Position numbers and translations under genes: made by a program
NCBI GenBank assembly: GCA_964502525.1
Contig: CAZCXH010000086.1
Span: 1-19,879 of the forward strand
Length of the DNA: 19,879 nucleotides
Reading direction: 5' to 3'
Origin: DATLYB01 sp964502525
GTDB lineage: Bacteria > Bacteroidota > Bacteroidia > Chitinophagales > CAIOSU01
Shown here: positions 1 through 7,127 of the stretch, piece by piece
Layout of the letters: each line of letters opens with the position of its first letter
Position numbering within the stretch: the first letter of the stretch is position 1
The notes under the pieces: model-generated
Database searches by the model: none
Told to the model about the DNA's origin: nothing
What the model saw: the letters and a program-made list of their open reading frames with translations, nothing else

Positions 1-29
1 TTCTACCAAAAGATCGTTCCTGACGGAAC

Positions 30-115
30 TCTGAAAGCCCTGCAAGGGCGACCTTATGGTGGAAAATATTCTCGTCAAAATATTCAAGCCCCAGCGGGGC
101 GACCTTTTTTGTCAA
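30..115. repeat. Pair of short GC palindromes
   Basis: Two imperfect copies of a hairpin unit, at about 38-56 (aagccctgcaagggcgacct) and 89-107 (aagccccagcggggcgacct), separated by an AT-rich stretch with the repeated word aaaatatt. Stems are 4-5 bp with 3-5 nt loops. They look like intergenic REP-type units; no function is evident. Confidence 0.55.
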
Positions 116-188
116 TTTGCTAATTCCTAAGCCGGAGAAGCCGGAACCAAACAGGTGAAACAAAAAATCCGTTGTTTAGAGAGTGGAA

Positions 189-290
189 TTATCCCGAAAC
201 AAGTGTGAAAAACGAATTGGGATCGGAATATACCATCGGGGACAATGCAATACAAGTTCGAAAACCTGTTTACCGATGGCATACTTACTT
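189..290 (+). repeat. Family A inverted-repeat element, partial copy 1
   Basis: Starts with the family's left end TTATCCCGAAACAAGTGT, followed by gaaaaacgaa and gatcgg. It then jumps to the internal part, ataccatcgg ... tacaagttcgaaaacctg ... accgatggcata. Compared with the full copy at 3456-3645 (read in reverse), the stretch with the gaagga / tccgga motifs and the right terminal repeat are missing. It is probably a decayed nonautonomous element. Confidence 0.75.
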
Positions 291-411
291 CAAGATATAG
301 CAATCTGATTGAAGGACAATTATCAATAATACTTGATTCCACAGAGGAGGCATTGAAATTTTATCTATCTTTATTTAAGGAGGTTTCTTGCAACCAATTA
401 AACAAATGCTT

Positions 412-1992
412 ATGAAAACGATTTTATCAACAGCCGTTTTGCTGACGTGCTGCATCTCTGCATTTTCTCAACCGTGTATTCCGAACGCCCCTACAGGCAA
501 TGCCGGGATTCATCCGCCTCCCGATAGCATACCTTGCATTGAGCGGAATGTGCCCTATGATTTCACCATGCAGTTGGAAAATTTCGATACCGTTGCTGTA
601 TCGGGATTCACATTCAGTTTCAGTGTTGACTCGATTCATATTAACGACATTGTTAATCTCCCCTGCGGCATAAACTGGCAGGCGAGTTCATTAACAATAT
701 TGAAAGGAGAGACGGCCTGTATCCGGGTTTTTGGAACCACCAATGAAGAGGTTGGGCAATATCCGTTGAGAGTGTATGTAACCATATATGTCAATATTTC
801 TGGCAATCCCAATCAAGTTAGCGGGGAACTAAGTGACCTGGCTCGACAATTAGCTGCGGTGGGTGGAGTAAGTTACAATTATAAATATGTTTCAAGGGTT
901 ATCAACGCGGGCGACCCATGCCCGCCAAGAGATACCACCTCTGTCCGCACGGTTGGAAACAGTGATGTTTCCATCAGCGTTTCGTGTGCCGGAGCAGGGA
1001 TTGTCCTGCAGGCTACTCCGGGAATGGCTTCCTATTCATGGAGCACAGGGGATATCACCTCGTCTGCAAGTGTTACATCAACCGGAAATTATTCAGTGAC
1101 GGTGACAGATTTATATGGATGCCCCGGAATCGCTTCTGAAAATTTGAATGCATCGTCATTATCCGCTGACATTTGCATCGTGGGCATTGACAGCGCCACC
1201 GGCAAAAACATCATTGTCTGGGAAAAGCCGGCTACTGCAGCCATTGATTCCTATGTCATTTATCGGGAAACTAATCAGGCGGATATATATGCCCCGATTG
1301 GCATTCAGGCTTTTAATGCCTTCAGCATTTTCATTGACCACCAGTCTGTTCCTGAACAAATTTCAAATAAATACAAGCTGGGAATCAAAGACACTTGCGG
1401 ATTCAATACGATTGGAACAAATTATCATAAAACGATTCACCTTTCCATCAACCAGGGGGTGGGAAATATCTGGAACCTTAATTGGAACCACTATGAGGGC
1501 TTTGCATTCAGTTCTTACAATATCTACAGGGGAATCTCATCAGGCAACCTCTCCCTGCTGACCAGCATTGCAAGCAATGTTGATTCTTACACTGACGTGT
1601 CGCCCCCCGCTGGAAGTGTTGTTTATTATCAAATCGAGGTAATTAATCCCGGTTCGTGTAATCCGAGCGCTAAAATGAACAACTATAGTTCATCACGCTC
1701 AAACATCGTCAGCACTCCTTTTGTCGGTATAGATGGATTGCGCGGCAACAATGTTTTGAGAATGGAACCAAATCCTTTCATGTCATTCATGACGATTACA
1801 ATTCCTGAAAGTTCCGATGGTCCTTTTGAATTGAAAATATTCAGCACCGCAGGAAAGCAGCTTTGGAATGAAACGGGTATAAGAGGAAACTCCTTCACAC
1901 TTTTCAGAAATTCATTGCCGCAAGGATTATACTACGTTGAGCTGAGAGGGAAAAGCACTACTTACAGGGGTAAAATCATCGCGGCTCTATAG
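412..1992 (+). CDS. Secreted surface protein with T9SS type A C-terminal sorting domain
   Basis: A 526-residue exported protein. Residues 1-20 form a Sec signal peptide ending AFSQ. Residues 20-165 have no domain I recognise. Residues about 185-240 form an Ig-like module with the pattern SWSTGD ... GNYSVTVTDLYGC common in Bacteroidota adhesins. Two fibronectin III-like stretches follow (about 255-345 and 345-430; the words SYVIYRE and SYNIYRG are matching strands). Residues about 448-526 are a type IX secretion sorting domain (EPNPF, then FELKIFSTAGKQLW, then LPQGLYYVEL). Such cargo crosses the outer membrane by T9SS and is usually anchored to the cell surface or released; the ligand is unknown. 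The frame stays open back to a TTG at 388, four bases after a perfect AAGGAGG, and an ATG also exists at 406. I chose ATG 412 because it gives a standard signal peptide and Shine-Dalgarno sites are little used in this phylum, but 388 is possible. The gene ends two bases from the stop of the convergent SDR gene. Confidence 0.85.
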   Translation: MKTILSTAVLLTCCISAFSQPCIPNAPTGNAGIHPPPDSIPCIERNVPYDFTMQLENFDTVAVSGFTFSFSVDSIHINDIVNLPCGINWQASSLTILKGETACIRVFGTTNEEVGQYPLRVYVTIYVNISGNPNQVSGELSDLARQLAAVGGVSYNYKYVSRVINAGDPCPPRDTTSVRTVGNSDVSISVSCAGAGIVLQATPGMASYSWSTGDITSSASVTSTGNYSVTVTDLYGCPGIASENLNASSLSADICIVGIDSATGKNIIVWEKPATAAIDSYVIYRETNQADIYAPIGIQAFNAFSIFIDHQSVPEQISNKYKLGIKDTCGFNTIGTNYHKTIHLSINQGVGNIWNLNWNHYEGFAFSSYNIYRGISSGNLSLLTSIASNVDSYTDVSPPAGSVVYYQIEVINPGSCNPSAKMNNYSSSRSNIVSTPFVGIDGLRGNNVLRMEPNPFMSFMTITIPESSDGPFELKIFSTAGKQLWNETGIRGNSFTLFRNSLPQGLYYVELRGKSTTYRGKIIAAL

Positions 1993-1994
1993 AG

Positions 1995-2690
1995 CTACTG
2001 ATAGCGCACATTCATCGGCCTCAATTCCACGTCCACAGTTAGAAAATTGTCAGGTGTTTCAAGTATGTGAATGATTGAATCCGCAATATCTTTTGGGTTC
2101 AGCATTGTTTCGTTGGCGGTGATGTCTTCCACGTCATTGAAAAATTCAGTGTTCACCGATCCGGGGCAGATGCAAGTCACTTTGATATTGCTCTTTCTGA
2201 CTTCCTTGAACAGCGCCTGCGAAATGCCGCGCACGGCAAACTTCGTGGCACAATAGCCGGATGCTTCTTCAATACCTGACATGCCTGCAACGGAAGCGAT
2301 GTTGATGATGTGCCCGAGTTTTTGTTCTTTCATCACGGGAATTGCCTTGCGTGTACAATAAAATAATCCGTGAACATTGGTGTCGAACATCCCGTGCCAT
2401 TGCTCCACCGATGTTTTTTCCAACTTTGCAAAAACACCCCGGCCTGCGTTGTTCACAAGAATGTGCACCTTATTGTCAAAAAGTTTTAAGGTTTTCTCAA
2501 AAGCAGTTTCAACCTGTTCCGGTTTGCTGATGTCTGCCTGGATGAAGCTGAAAGAAGGATGCTGGATGCCGGGGTTGCTTCTGCTCCATCCCGATACCTT
2601 AACACCCTTGTCTAAAAGTGCAAGTACGATTGCCTTGCCGATACCTTTGCTTGCACCTGTGACAATAGCGGTTTTATCTTTCAATTCCAT
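1995..2690 (-). CDS. SDR family NAD(P)-dependent oxidoreductase
   Basis: A 231-residue classical short-chain dehydrogenase/reductase with a Rossmann fold. Visible motifs are the cofactor loop TGASKGIG (11-18), the structural NNAG (80-83), catalytic Ser133 in IASVAG, the YCATK motif with Tyr146 and Lys150, and PG (176-177) followed by T181. The length suits the family. Ser37 and Arg38 after the second strand (GWSRSN) suggest a preference for NADPH. The substrate cannot be read from sequence; FabG-like and 3-ketoacyl or sugar reductase roles are all possible. The ATG at 2690 has a GGAGG about 10 bases upstream. It lies 81 bases downstream of the MnmD gene on the same strand and may be co-transcribed with it. 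Its stop is two bases from that of the facing T9SS gene. Confidence 0.9.
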   Translation of the reverse strand: MELKDKTAIVTGASKGIGKAIVLALLDKGVKVSGWSRSNPGIQHPSFSFIQADISKPEQVETAFEKTLKLFDNKVHILVNNAGRGVFAKLEKTSVEQWHGMFDTNVHGLFYCTRKAIPVMKEQKLGHIINIASVAGMSGIEEASGYCATKFAVRGISQALFKEVRKSNIKVTCICPGSVNTEFFNDVEDITANETMLNPKDIADSIIHILETPDNFLTVDVELRPMNVRYQ

Positions 2691-2771
2691 TATATCATCC
2701 CTCCGAAAGTTTCAAAGATATGCCATCTGGGATCGCATTCTGCAAAAAGGCAATAAGCAACAGGTTGCCGG

Positions 2772-3446
2772 TCATCCCATAACTGTTGCTCTCACCATCT
2801 CCCTTTTCCCCGGAGCCCCCGGCAAAGATTCCACAATGAACCCGCTTGATTTCAACGCGCGTTTTACGCTCCCTTTGGCGCAATAGGTGACAAGCGCTCC
2901 GCCCTCATTGGCCATCCTGAATAGTTTGGAGAAAATATCTTCCGTCCACAATTCGGGTTGAACGCTGGGCGCAAAGGCATCGAAATAAATGAGGTCGAAT
3001 TTTTCTGTAATCTGATGATCGGCTGGCTGAAAATTTTGAATGGTGGTTTTAAGTTTTTTGAAAGCATACGTCATCCTCCGGCTGACATTCCATTCACATT
3101 CATGCACCTCTTCAAACACTTTTCTGTCAACCCACGCATCATAATTCAATTTCTTCCAAACTGACTCATCCAGTGGAAACGGCTCCAGCGCGGTATAGCT
3201 GATTTCCGCATCGCCCGCATGTTTCATCGTCAGGCACACATTCAATCCCGTTCCCATGCCGACTTCGAGGATGGTCATTGGCGCCTGACAATTGCCGGTT
3301 TTCTTACGGCTTCTCACATATTCGAAACCATTTTTTATAAACACGTGCAAGGATTCGGCAACGGCTCCGTTCACGGAGTGATAATGCTCGTTAAGCCGGG
3401 GAACAAAAAGGGTAGGGGAGTTGTCAAGCGTGATGACCGGCATCAT
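2772..3446 (-). CDS. mnmD: tRNA 5-methylaminomethyl-2-thiouridine-34 methyltransferase, MnmD type
   Basis: A 224-residue SAM-dependent methyltransferase corresponding to the N-terminal methylase half of bifunctional MnmC, here standing alone. It would carry out the last methylation making mnm5(s2)U at the wobble base of tRNAs for Lys, Glu and Gln, which helps decoding of A/G-ending codons. Motifs: SAM-binding EVGMGTGLN (61-69), acidic loop ALEPF (86-90), DAFAP (156-160), VTYCAKG (176-182) and the family C-terminal signature LPGAPGKREM (198-207). The flavin oxidase half of MnmC is absent, as is usual in Bacteroidota. The first two codons are both ATG, so the start could be 3446 or 3443. The gene precedes the SDR gene in a probable transcription unit. 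The upstream side runs into the family A element. Confidence 0.85.
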   Translation of the reverse strand: MMPVITLDNSPTLFVPRLNEHYHSVNGAVAESLHVFIKNGFEYVRSRKKTGNCQAPMTILEVGMGTGLNVCLTMKHAGDAEISYTALEPFPLDESVWKKLNYDAWVDRKVFEEVHECEWNVSRRMTYAFKKLKTTIQNFQPADHQITEKFDLIYFDAFAPSVQPELWTEDIFSKLFRMANEGGALVTYCAKGSVKRALKSSGFIVESLPGAPGKREMVRATVMG

Positions 3447-3455
3447 CGGGCAAAT

Positions 3456-3645
3456 TTATCCCCGAAACAAGTGTAAAAAAAATGAATTGTGATAGGCTCC
3501 CTAACTTGCCGGCTCCCGCAATATACCATCGGTAAAGAGGTTTTCGGACTTGTACTGCATGCTACCCGATGGCATATCCTCCGAAGGAGTCCGGAGTCCT
3601 TCGGACCGATCACACAATTCGCTTTTTACACTTGTTTCGGGATAA
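3456..3645. repeat. Family A inverted-repeat (MITE-like) element, full copy
   Basis: About 190 bp bounded by inverted ends of about 40 bp: left TTATCCCCGAAACAAGTGTA at 3456, right ending TACACTTGTTTCGGGATAA at 3645. Inside is a second inverted pair, ataccatcgg (3522-3531) against ccgatggcat (3566-3575), then a small GC palindrome region ccgaaggagtccggagtcctt. There is no ORF. The size, long terminal inverted repeats and partial copies elsewhere in the window (189, 15921, 19328) fit a nonautonomous mobile element; read from its right end it matches copy 3 over about 125 bp. It sits between mnmD and the OmpA-like gene. Confidence 0.8.
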
Positions 3646-3649
3646 TCTG

Positions 3650-3673
3650 ACGTTTAGCGGGAACTCTAAACGT
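3650..3673. other. Perfect 8-bp hairpin downstream of the OmpA-like gene
   Basis: ACGTTTAG (3650-3657), loop of 8, CTAAACGT (3666-3673). It lies 31 bases beyond the stop of the minus-strand OmpA-like gene. There is no T-run after the stem on either strand, so it is at best a weak terminator or RNA-stabilising stem. Confidence 0.4.
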
Positions 3674-3703
3674 TACCCAAAATTTTAAACCAGTAATGTA
3701 ATT

Positions 3704-5089
3704 TTACTGGGCTTCAACGGTCACCTCCGGCAACTTCTTCTTCTTCACGGTCACCTTCAGCTTCTTCTTGCCGCTCTTGTATTTGGTCTTTACATCGGTG
3801 TATTTGATCTTATAGTCCTTGTCGTCCTGGAAACGGAGGGTGTGGTCGTAGTTCAGGTAGTTGGCGCTCCAGGTGGTTTTCTTCACGTTGGTGAGCGGCA
3901 GCAGCAGATCGAGCTCTTCAACGTAGTAGCCCACGTTTTTCACTGCGTTAAAACCTTTGAACTTGGCGAACACGGTGGTGTCGGAAACGGGCACGGCTGC
4001 ATATTTTTCTTTGGTGAGGTTGTAGGTGAAAAGGGTGTCGCAGTTGCCTGTGTTTTGGGCGGTGGTGATCACGTTTCTCCAGCTATCCTTCAGGAAGAAA
4101 TATTTTCCATCGGCAGTAGCCCAGCTAAACATGCTGTTGCTGGTGCCGCAGGGGTAGGTGAGGGGCATCTGCGCGGCTTCGGTGAAAACGGATGAGTCTT
4201 TTGCATAAACTTTTGTTTTCATGATGGTGAAGTCGGCAGGGAAATTCACCTGGTGCTTGCAGATGTCTTCAAGAGGCTTGCTGACTACTGTCCATGCGCC
4301 CATCTTGTAGCAGGCGTCCGTAGCGACAATGGCGTTGTTGGCGCGGTCAGCCTGCAGGCTTGCCTTGCCGGCTTCCCAGCTTGCGCCCCTTGCTGACTGC
4401 CATGATGATAAACATTCAAAGCGCAAGTCCGGCCGCGCGGGCATGGTGACCTTCACAGGAAGGCAGGCTGACGCCTTCTCGGGACATTCAAAACTGAACA
4501 TCGCACCGCCTGCGGTGGTGAGCGCCCTGCCGGTTGACGATTTGGCGCCTAATCCCGATGATGCCGCCTCCTGGTCGTTGTGGATAAATTTTAGCTTCAG
4601 CTCTTCGCACACCGAGCAGGCGCCCGGAAAGTCAAGCGGTATTTCGAGCGATTCGTTCCTGTCGCCCCTGAATACGAGCCTGTCGCCTTCGGGAGAGAGC
4701 ACATAGATGTCAACCCTGCGGTTTTTTGCCATGTTCTCTTCTGAATCGTTGGGCACCATGGGCCTCAACTCACCGCGCGGAAAGTCCTTGTAGATGACGG
4801 TGGATTTCTTCACCCTGCCTTTCAGGTATTTCTCAACGGCATTCACGCGCTGTTCTGACAGTTTCTGGTTGAATGCTTCCGTGTTGTTGCTGTCGCAATG
4901 TCCTGAAAGCTCGATGACGTAGTTGCCTTCGCTGATGGCTTTGGCAACGCTGTCAATCTTCTTCTGTTCGTTTCTCTTGAGGTCATATTTCCCGTAATCG
5001 AAAAAAATCATGCTCCTTGTGCATTGCTGGGCTGAAGCCGCAAGCGTGAAACAGGTAAATGCAGTGAAAATCAAAATTCTGGTGATCAT
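3704..5089 (-). CDS. Exported OmpA-domain protein with unrecognised C-terminal region
   Basis: A 461-residue protein with a Sec signal peptide (1-20, ending AASAQ). An OmpA-like peptidoglycan-binding domain follows at once (about 27-130): FFDYGKYDL, SGHCDSNN with Asp66, LSEQRVNAV with Arg81, and NRRVDIYV (123-130). Asp66 and Arg81 are 15 apart, matching the diaminopimelate-binding Asp and Arg of OmpA (271 and 286), so cell-wall anchoring is likely. The remaining 330 residues match no domain I know. They carry nine cysteines (158 and 161 as CSVC, then 202, 209, 226, 260, 277, 314, 350) and end in a very basic segment (KKKLKVTVKKKKLPEVTVEA). OmpA domains usually sit at the C-terminus, so the order is unusual. 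The frame extends two codons to a TTG at 5095; I chose the ATG at 5089. It is divergent from the TPR lipoprotein gene. Confidence 0.8.
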   Translation of the reverse strand: MITRILIFTAFTCFTLAASAQQCTRSMIFFDYGKYDLKRNEQKKIDSVAKAISEGNYVIELSGHCDSNNTEAFNQKLSEQRVNAVEKYLKGRVKKSTVIYKDFPRGELRPMVPNDSEENMAKNRRVDIYVLSPEGDRLVFRGDRNESLEIPLDFPGACSVCEELKLKFIHNDQEAASSGLGAKSSTGRALTTAGGAMFSFECPEKASACLPVKVTMPARPDLRFECLSSWQSARGASWEAGKASLQADRANNAIVATDACYKMGAWTVVSKPLEDICKHQVNFPADFTIMKTKVYAKDSSVFTEAAQMPLTYPCGTSNSMFSWATADGKYFFLKDSWRNVITTAQNTGNCDTLFTYNLTKEKYAAVPVSDTTVFAKFKGFNAVKNVGYYVEELDLLLPLTNVKKTTWSANYLNYDHTLRFQDDKDYKIKYTDVKTKYKSGKKKLKVTVKKKKLPEVTVEAQ

Positions 5090-5180
5090 ATTCAAACTGT
5101 AGTTTTTGGTTTATTTAATGCCCCAAAAGACGCAATTTTTTTTGAAAGAACAAAATGGAATTTTTGGGAGGGTGTTGTTC

Positions 5181-5264
5181 CGTCATGCTGAACGAAGCGA
5201 AGCATCTCCGCACAAAGGGACCCCTGGGATTCTTCGCTTCGCAAAACCTTCGCTCGGAATGACG
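5181..5264. repeat. Family C palindromic repeat (CGTCATGCTGAACGAAG type)
   Basis: The left arm CGTCATGCTGAACGAAGCG at 5181 and the right arm ending CTTCGCTCGGAATGACG at 5264 are imperfect inverted repeats around a short centre. This type of intergenic palindrome is widespread in bacterial genomes. It lies in the 251-bp gap between the divergent OmpA-like and TPR genes. A short decayed relative (ttcgcttcgcaagg ... aatgacga) lies at about 8615-8647. Confidence 0.7.
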
Positions 5265-5340
5265 ATTCCCGAGGGTGGATATGATTTCTACAAAAATCCA
5301 ATTTTCTTTTTTTATTTTTCCACTCCAAAACTTGCAACCT

Positions 5341-7014
5341 ATGAAAAAACTTAGCCCAACCCTTATCATTCCGCTCGTTCTTTTTGCCGCCTGCCAGCAG
5401 GAACAGCCGCAAACCGTTGAGCGCGCGCCAGTGTTTGACAATCTGGGCAACCACAAGTTGTCAATCACCACCACGTCTGATTCAGCCCAACTTTATTTCA
5501 ACCAGGGCTTGATCCTTTCACATGGCTTCAATCATGCCGAGGCTGCGCGCTCGTTCCGCTATGCCGCCCACCTTGATCCTGAATGCGCCATGTGTTACTG
5601 GGGGGTTGCCCTGGTGCTGGGTCCGAATATCAATGTGCCGGTTATGGACACCAATAATGTGGCTGAAGCTTTTGAAATGTCACGAAAGGCGCAGCAACTT
5701 GCAGCGAACGCAACCGATTGGGAAAAAGCGCTCATTGACGCTTTGGCGCTGCGCTATACCGATGACAAGGCAGCCGATCGTGCCCCGCTCGACTCCGCTT
5801 ACTCGGTAGCGATGCGGGATGTTTATGCGCGTTTTCCCAATAACTCCGACATCAGCGCATTATTCGCAGAATCAATCATGAACCTGCACCCCTGGGATTA
5901 CTGGTATCGCAACGGAAATCCCAAACCCTGGACACCCGAACTCCTGCAGGTGCTTGAACATTCGCTTGCAACGGATTCACTCAATCCGGGTCCCAACCAT
6001 TTCTACATTCATGCCACAGAGGCTTCCAGCAATCCTTATCTCGCCCTGCCAAGCGCTGACCGGCTGATGACCATCTGTCCGGGAGCGGGGCATCTCGTTC
6101 ACATGGCATCGCACACCTATAACCGCACCGGATTTTATAACAAAGCAAAAATCTCGAATCTGTTGGGCACAGCGGCTGACAGCGCTTATTTGGCGGCATG
6201 TCATTCGCAGGGCGTTTACCCGCTGGTCTATGTTCCGCATAATCATCACTTCCTGACGGCAGCCGCAGGCAATGAAGGCGACAGCAAAACCGCAATCGAA
6301 GCGGCTTTCAACACCATGAAACATACAGCCATTGACCTGGTGCAGGAGCCTGGGCTGCAAACCATGCAGCAATTTCTTGCCGTGCCTTATTCAGCGCTGG
6401 TGAAGTTTGGCAGGTGGGATGAAATCCTCAACACGCCCGCGCCCAAGAACGAATTGCTGTATCCGGCAGCAATGTGGCATTATGCGCGGGGAATGGCGCA
6501 TGTCAACAAAAACCAGACGGCTGAAGCTGAAAAAGAACTGGAAGCGGTGAAGGCTGCGGAAAATGATTCAACGTTGATAAAGATGGTTTTTTGGTCATAT
6601 AACACCGCGGGCACGGTTGCAGGCATGGCAAGACGTCAACTGGAAGCGCGCATCGCTGAAGAGAAAGGTGAATTCGACAAAGCCGTTTCGCTGCTTTTGG
6701 AAGCGGTGGCGATGGAAGACAGCCTGCTCTACACTGAGCCTTCCGACTGGATTTATCCAATGAGGCATGAGTTGGGAGCCGCTTATCTCAAGGCGGGGAA
6801 ATTTGCAGAGGCAGAAAAGACATATCAGGATGATTTGAAGATATGGCCTGAAAACGGATGGTCGCTGAACGGTTTGCATGTTGCGCTGGTGAAGCAAAAG
6901 AAAGACAAGGAAGCGGAAGAAGTGAAAGCGCGCCTTGACAAGGCGTGGCAGCATGCTGACGTGAAACTGGCCGGATCGAGGGTGGAAACCGAAGTTGTGA
7001 CGGCAGGCTTATGA
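5341..7014 (+). CDS. TPR-repeat lipoprotein of a conserved histidine-rich family
   Basis: A 557-residue protein starting MKKLSPTLII, with a signal peptide and lipobox LFAAC, so Cys18 is the probable lipidation site. TPR-like helical pairs are visible at about 49-95 (LYFNQGLILSHGFNHAEAAR, then AMCYWGVAL), 385-425, 440-475 and 488-525 (AAYLKAGKFAEAEKTYQDDL). The N-terminal block and the middle block (220-303) are the conserved parts of a family I recall from many bacteria as 'tetratricopeptide repeat protein'. The middle block is rich in histidine: His220, His224, His251, His254, His258, and PHNHHFL with His300, His302, His303. No catalytic function is known to me. The frame remains open back to 5275, but the lipoprotein signal places the start at ATG 5341. 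It is convergent with rimO across a family B repeat. Confidence 0.8.
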   Translation: MKKLSPTLIIPLVLFAACQQEQPQTVERAPVFDNLGNHKLSITTTSDSAQLYFNQGLILSHGFNHAEAARSFRYAAHLDPECAMCYWGVALVLGPNINVPVMDTNNVAEAFEMSRKAQQLAANATDWEKALIDALALRYTDDKAADRAPLDSAYSVAMRDVYARFPNNSDISALFAESIMNLHPWDYWYRNGNPKPWTPELLQVLEHSLATDSLNPGPNHFYIHATEASSNPYLALPSADRLMTICPGAGHLVHMASHTYNRTGFYNKAKISNLLGTAADSAYLAACHSQGVYPLVYVPHNHHFLTAAAGNEGDSKTAIEAAFNTMKHTAIDLVQEPGLQTMQQFLAVPYSALVKFGRWDEILNTPAPKNELLYPAAMWHYARGMAHVNKNQTAEAEKELEAVKAAENDSTLIKMVFWSYNTAGTVAGMARRQLEARIAEEKGEFDKAVSLLLEAVAMEDSLLYTEPSDWIYPMRHELGAAYLKAGKFAEAEKTYQDDLKIWPENGWSLNGLHVALVKQKKDKEAEEVKARLDKAWQHADVKLAGSRVETEVVTAGL

Positions 7015-7023
7015 AGGCTCAGC

Positions 7024-7127
7024 TATACCGAAACAACTCTGGTTTTAGAATAATTGAACTGTAGAATGTTCGGTATTAACCAAGAGTACGTCTCTTTCCT
7101 TCGGAAATTCGACTACTCTTGCTATAA
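7024..7127 (+). repeat. Family B 104-bp double-hairpin repeat, copy 1
   Basis: Begins TATACCGAAACAA and ends CTACTCTTGCTATAA. The core GTTCGGTATTAACC is followed by agtacgtctctttccttcgg. Half-sites of the type TTCGGTAT or its complement define two adjacent hairpins. It matches the copy at 8503-8606 over its full length without gaps. Its last bases overlap the stop codon of rimO (7122-7124), and it lies between the convergent TPR and rimO genes, where it may end transcription from both sides. Confidence 0.8.

Larger units (their letters stand above)
1..411. other. Repeat-rich spacer upstream of the T9SS protein gene
   Basis: No gene is supported here. The left part (about 30-115) carries two GC hairpins in the same setting, gccc-tgcaa-gggc and gcccc-agc-ggggc, each followed by gacct; this resembles short palindromes that recur between genes in many Bacteroidota. 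The middle (189-290) is a partial copy of the inverted-repeat element described at 3456-3645. A strong ribosome-binding-like AAGGAGG lies at 377-383. I found no convincing Bacteroidota promoter (TTG spaced about 19-21 bases from TAnnTTTG). Confidence 0.6.

Noticed and set aside
1148..1561. 137-codon plus-strand frame inside the T9SS gene
   Set aside because: It is an out-of-frame shadow of the real protein, whose Ig-like, FnIII-like and sorting domains are all in the main frame.
5092..5474. About 120-codon frames on the minus strand between the OmpA-like and TPR genes
   Set aside because: They translate the family C palindrome (CGTCATGCTGAACGAAG type) and overlap the TPR signal sequence; the same repeat makes similar false ORFs in many genomes.
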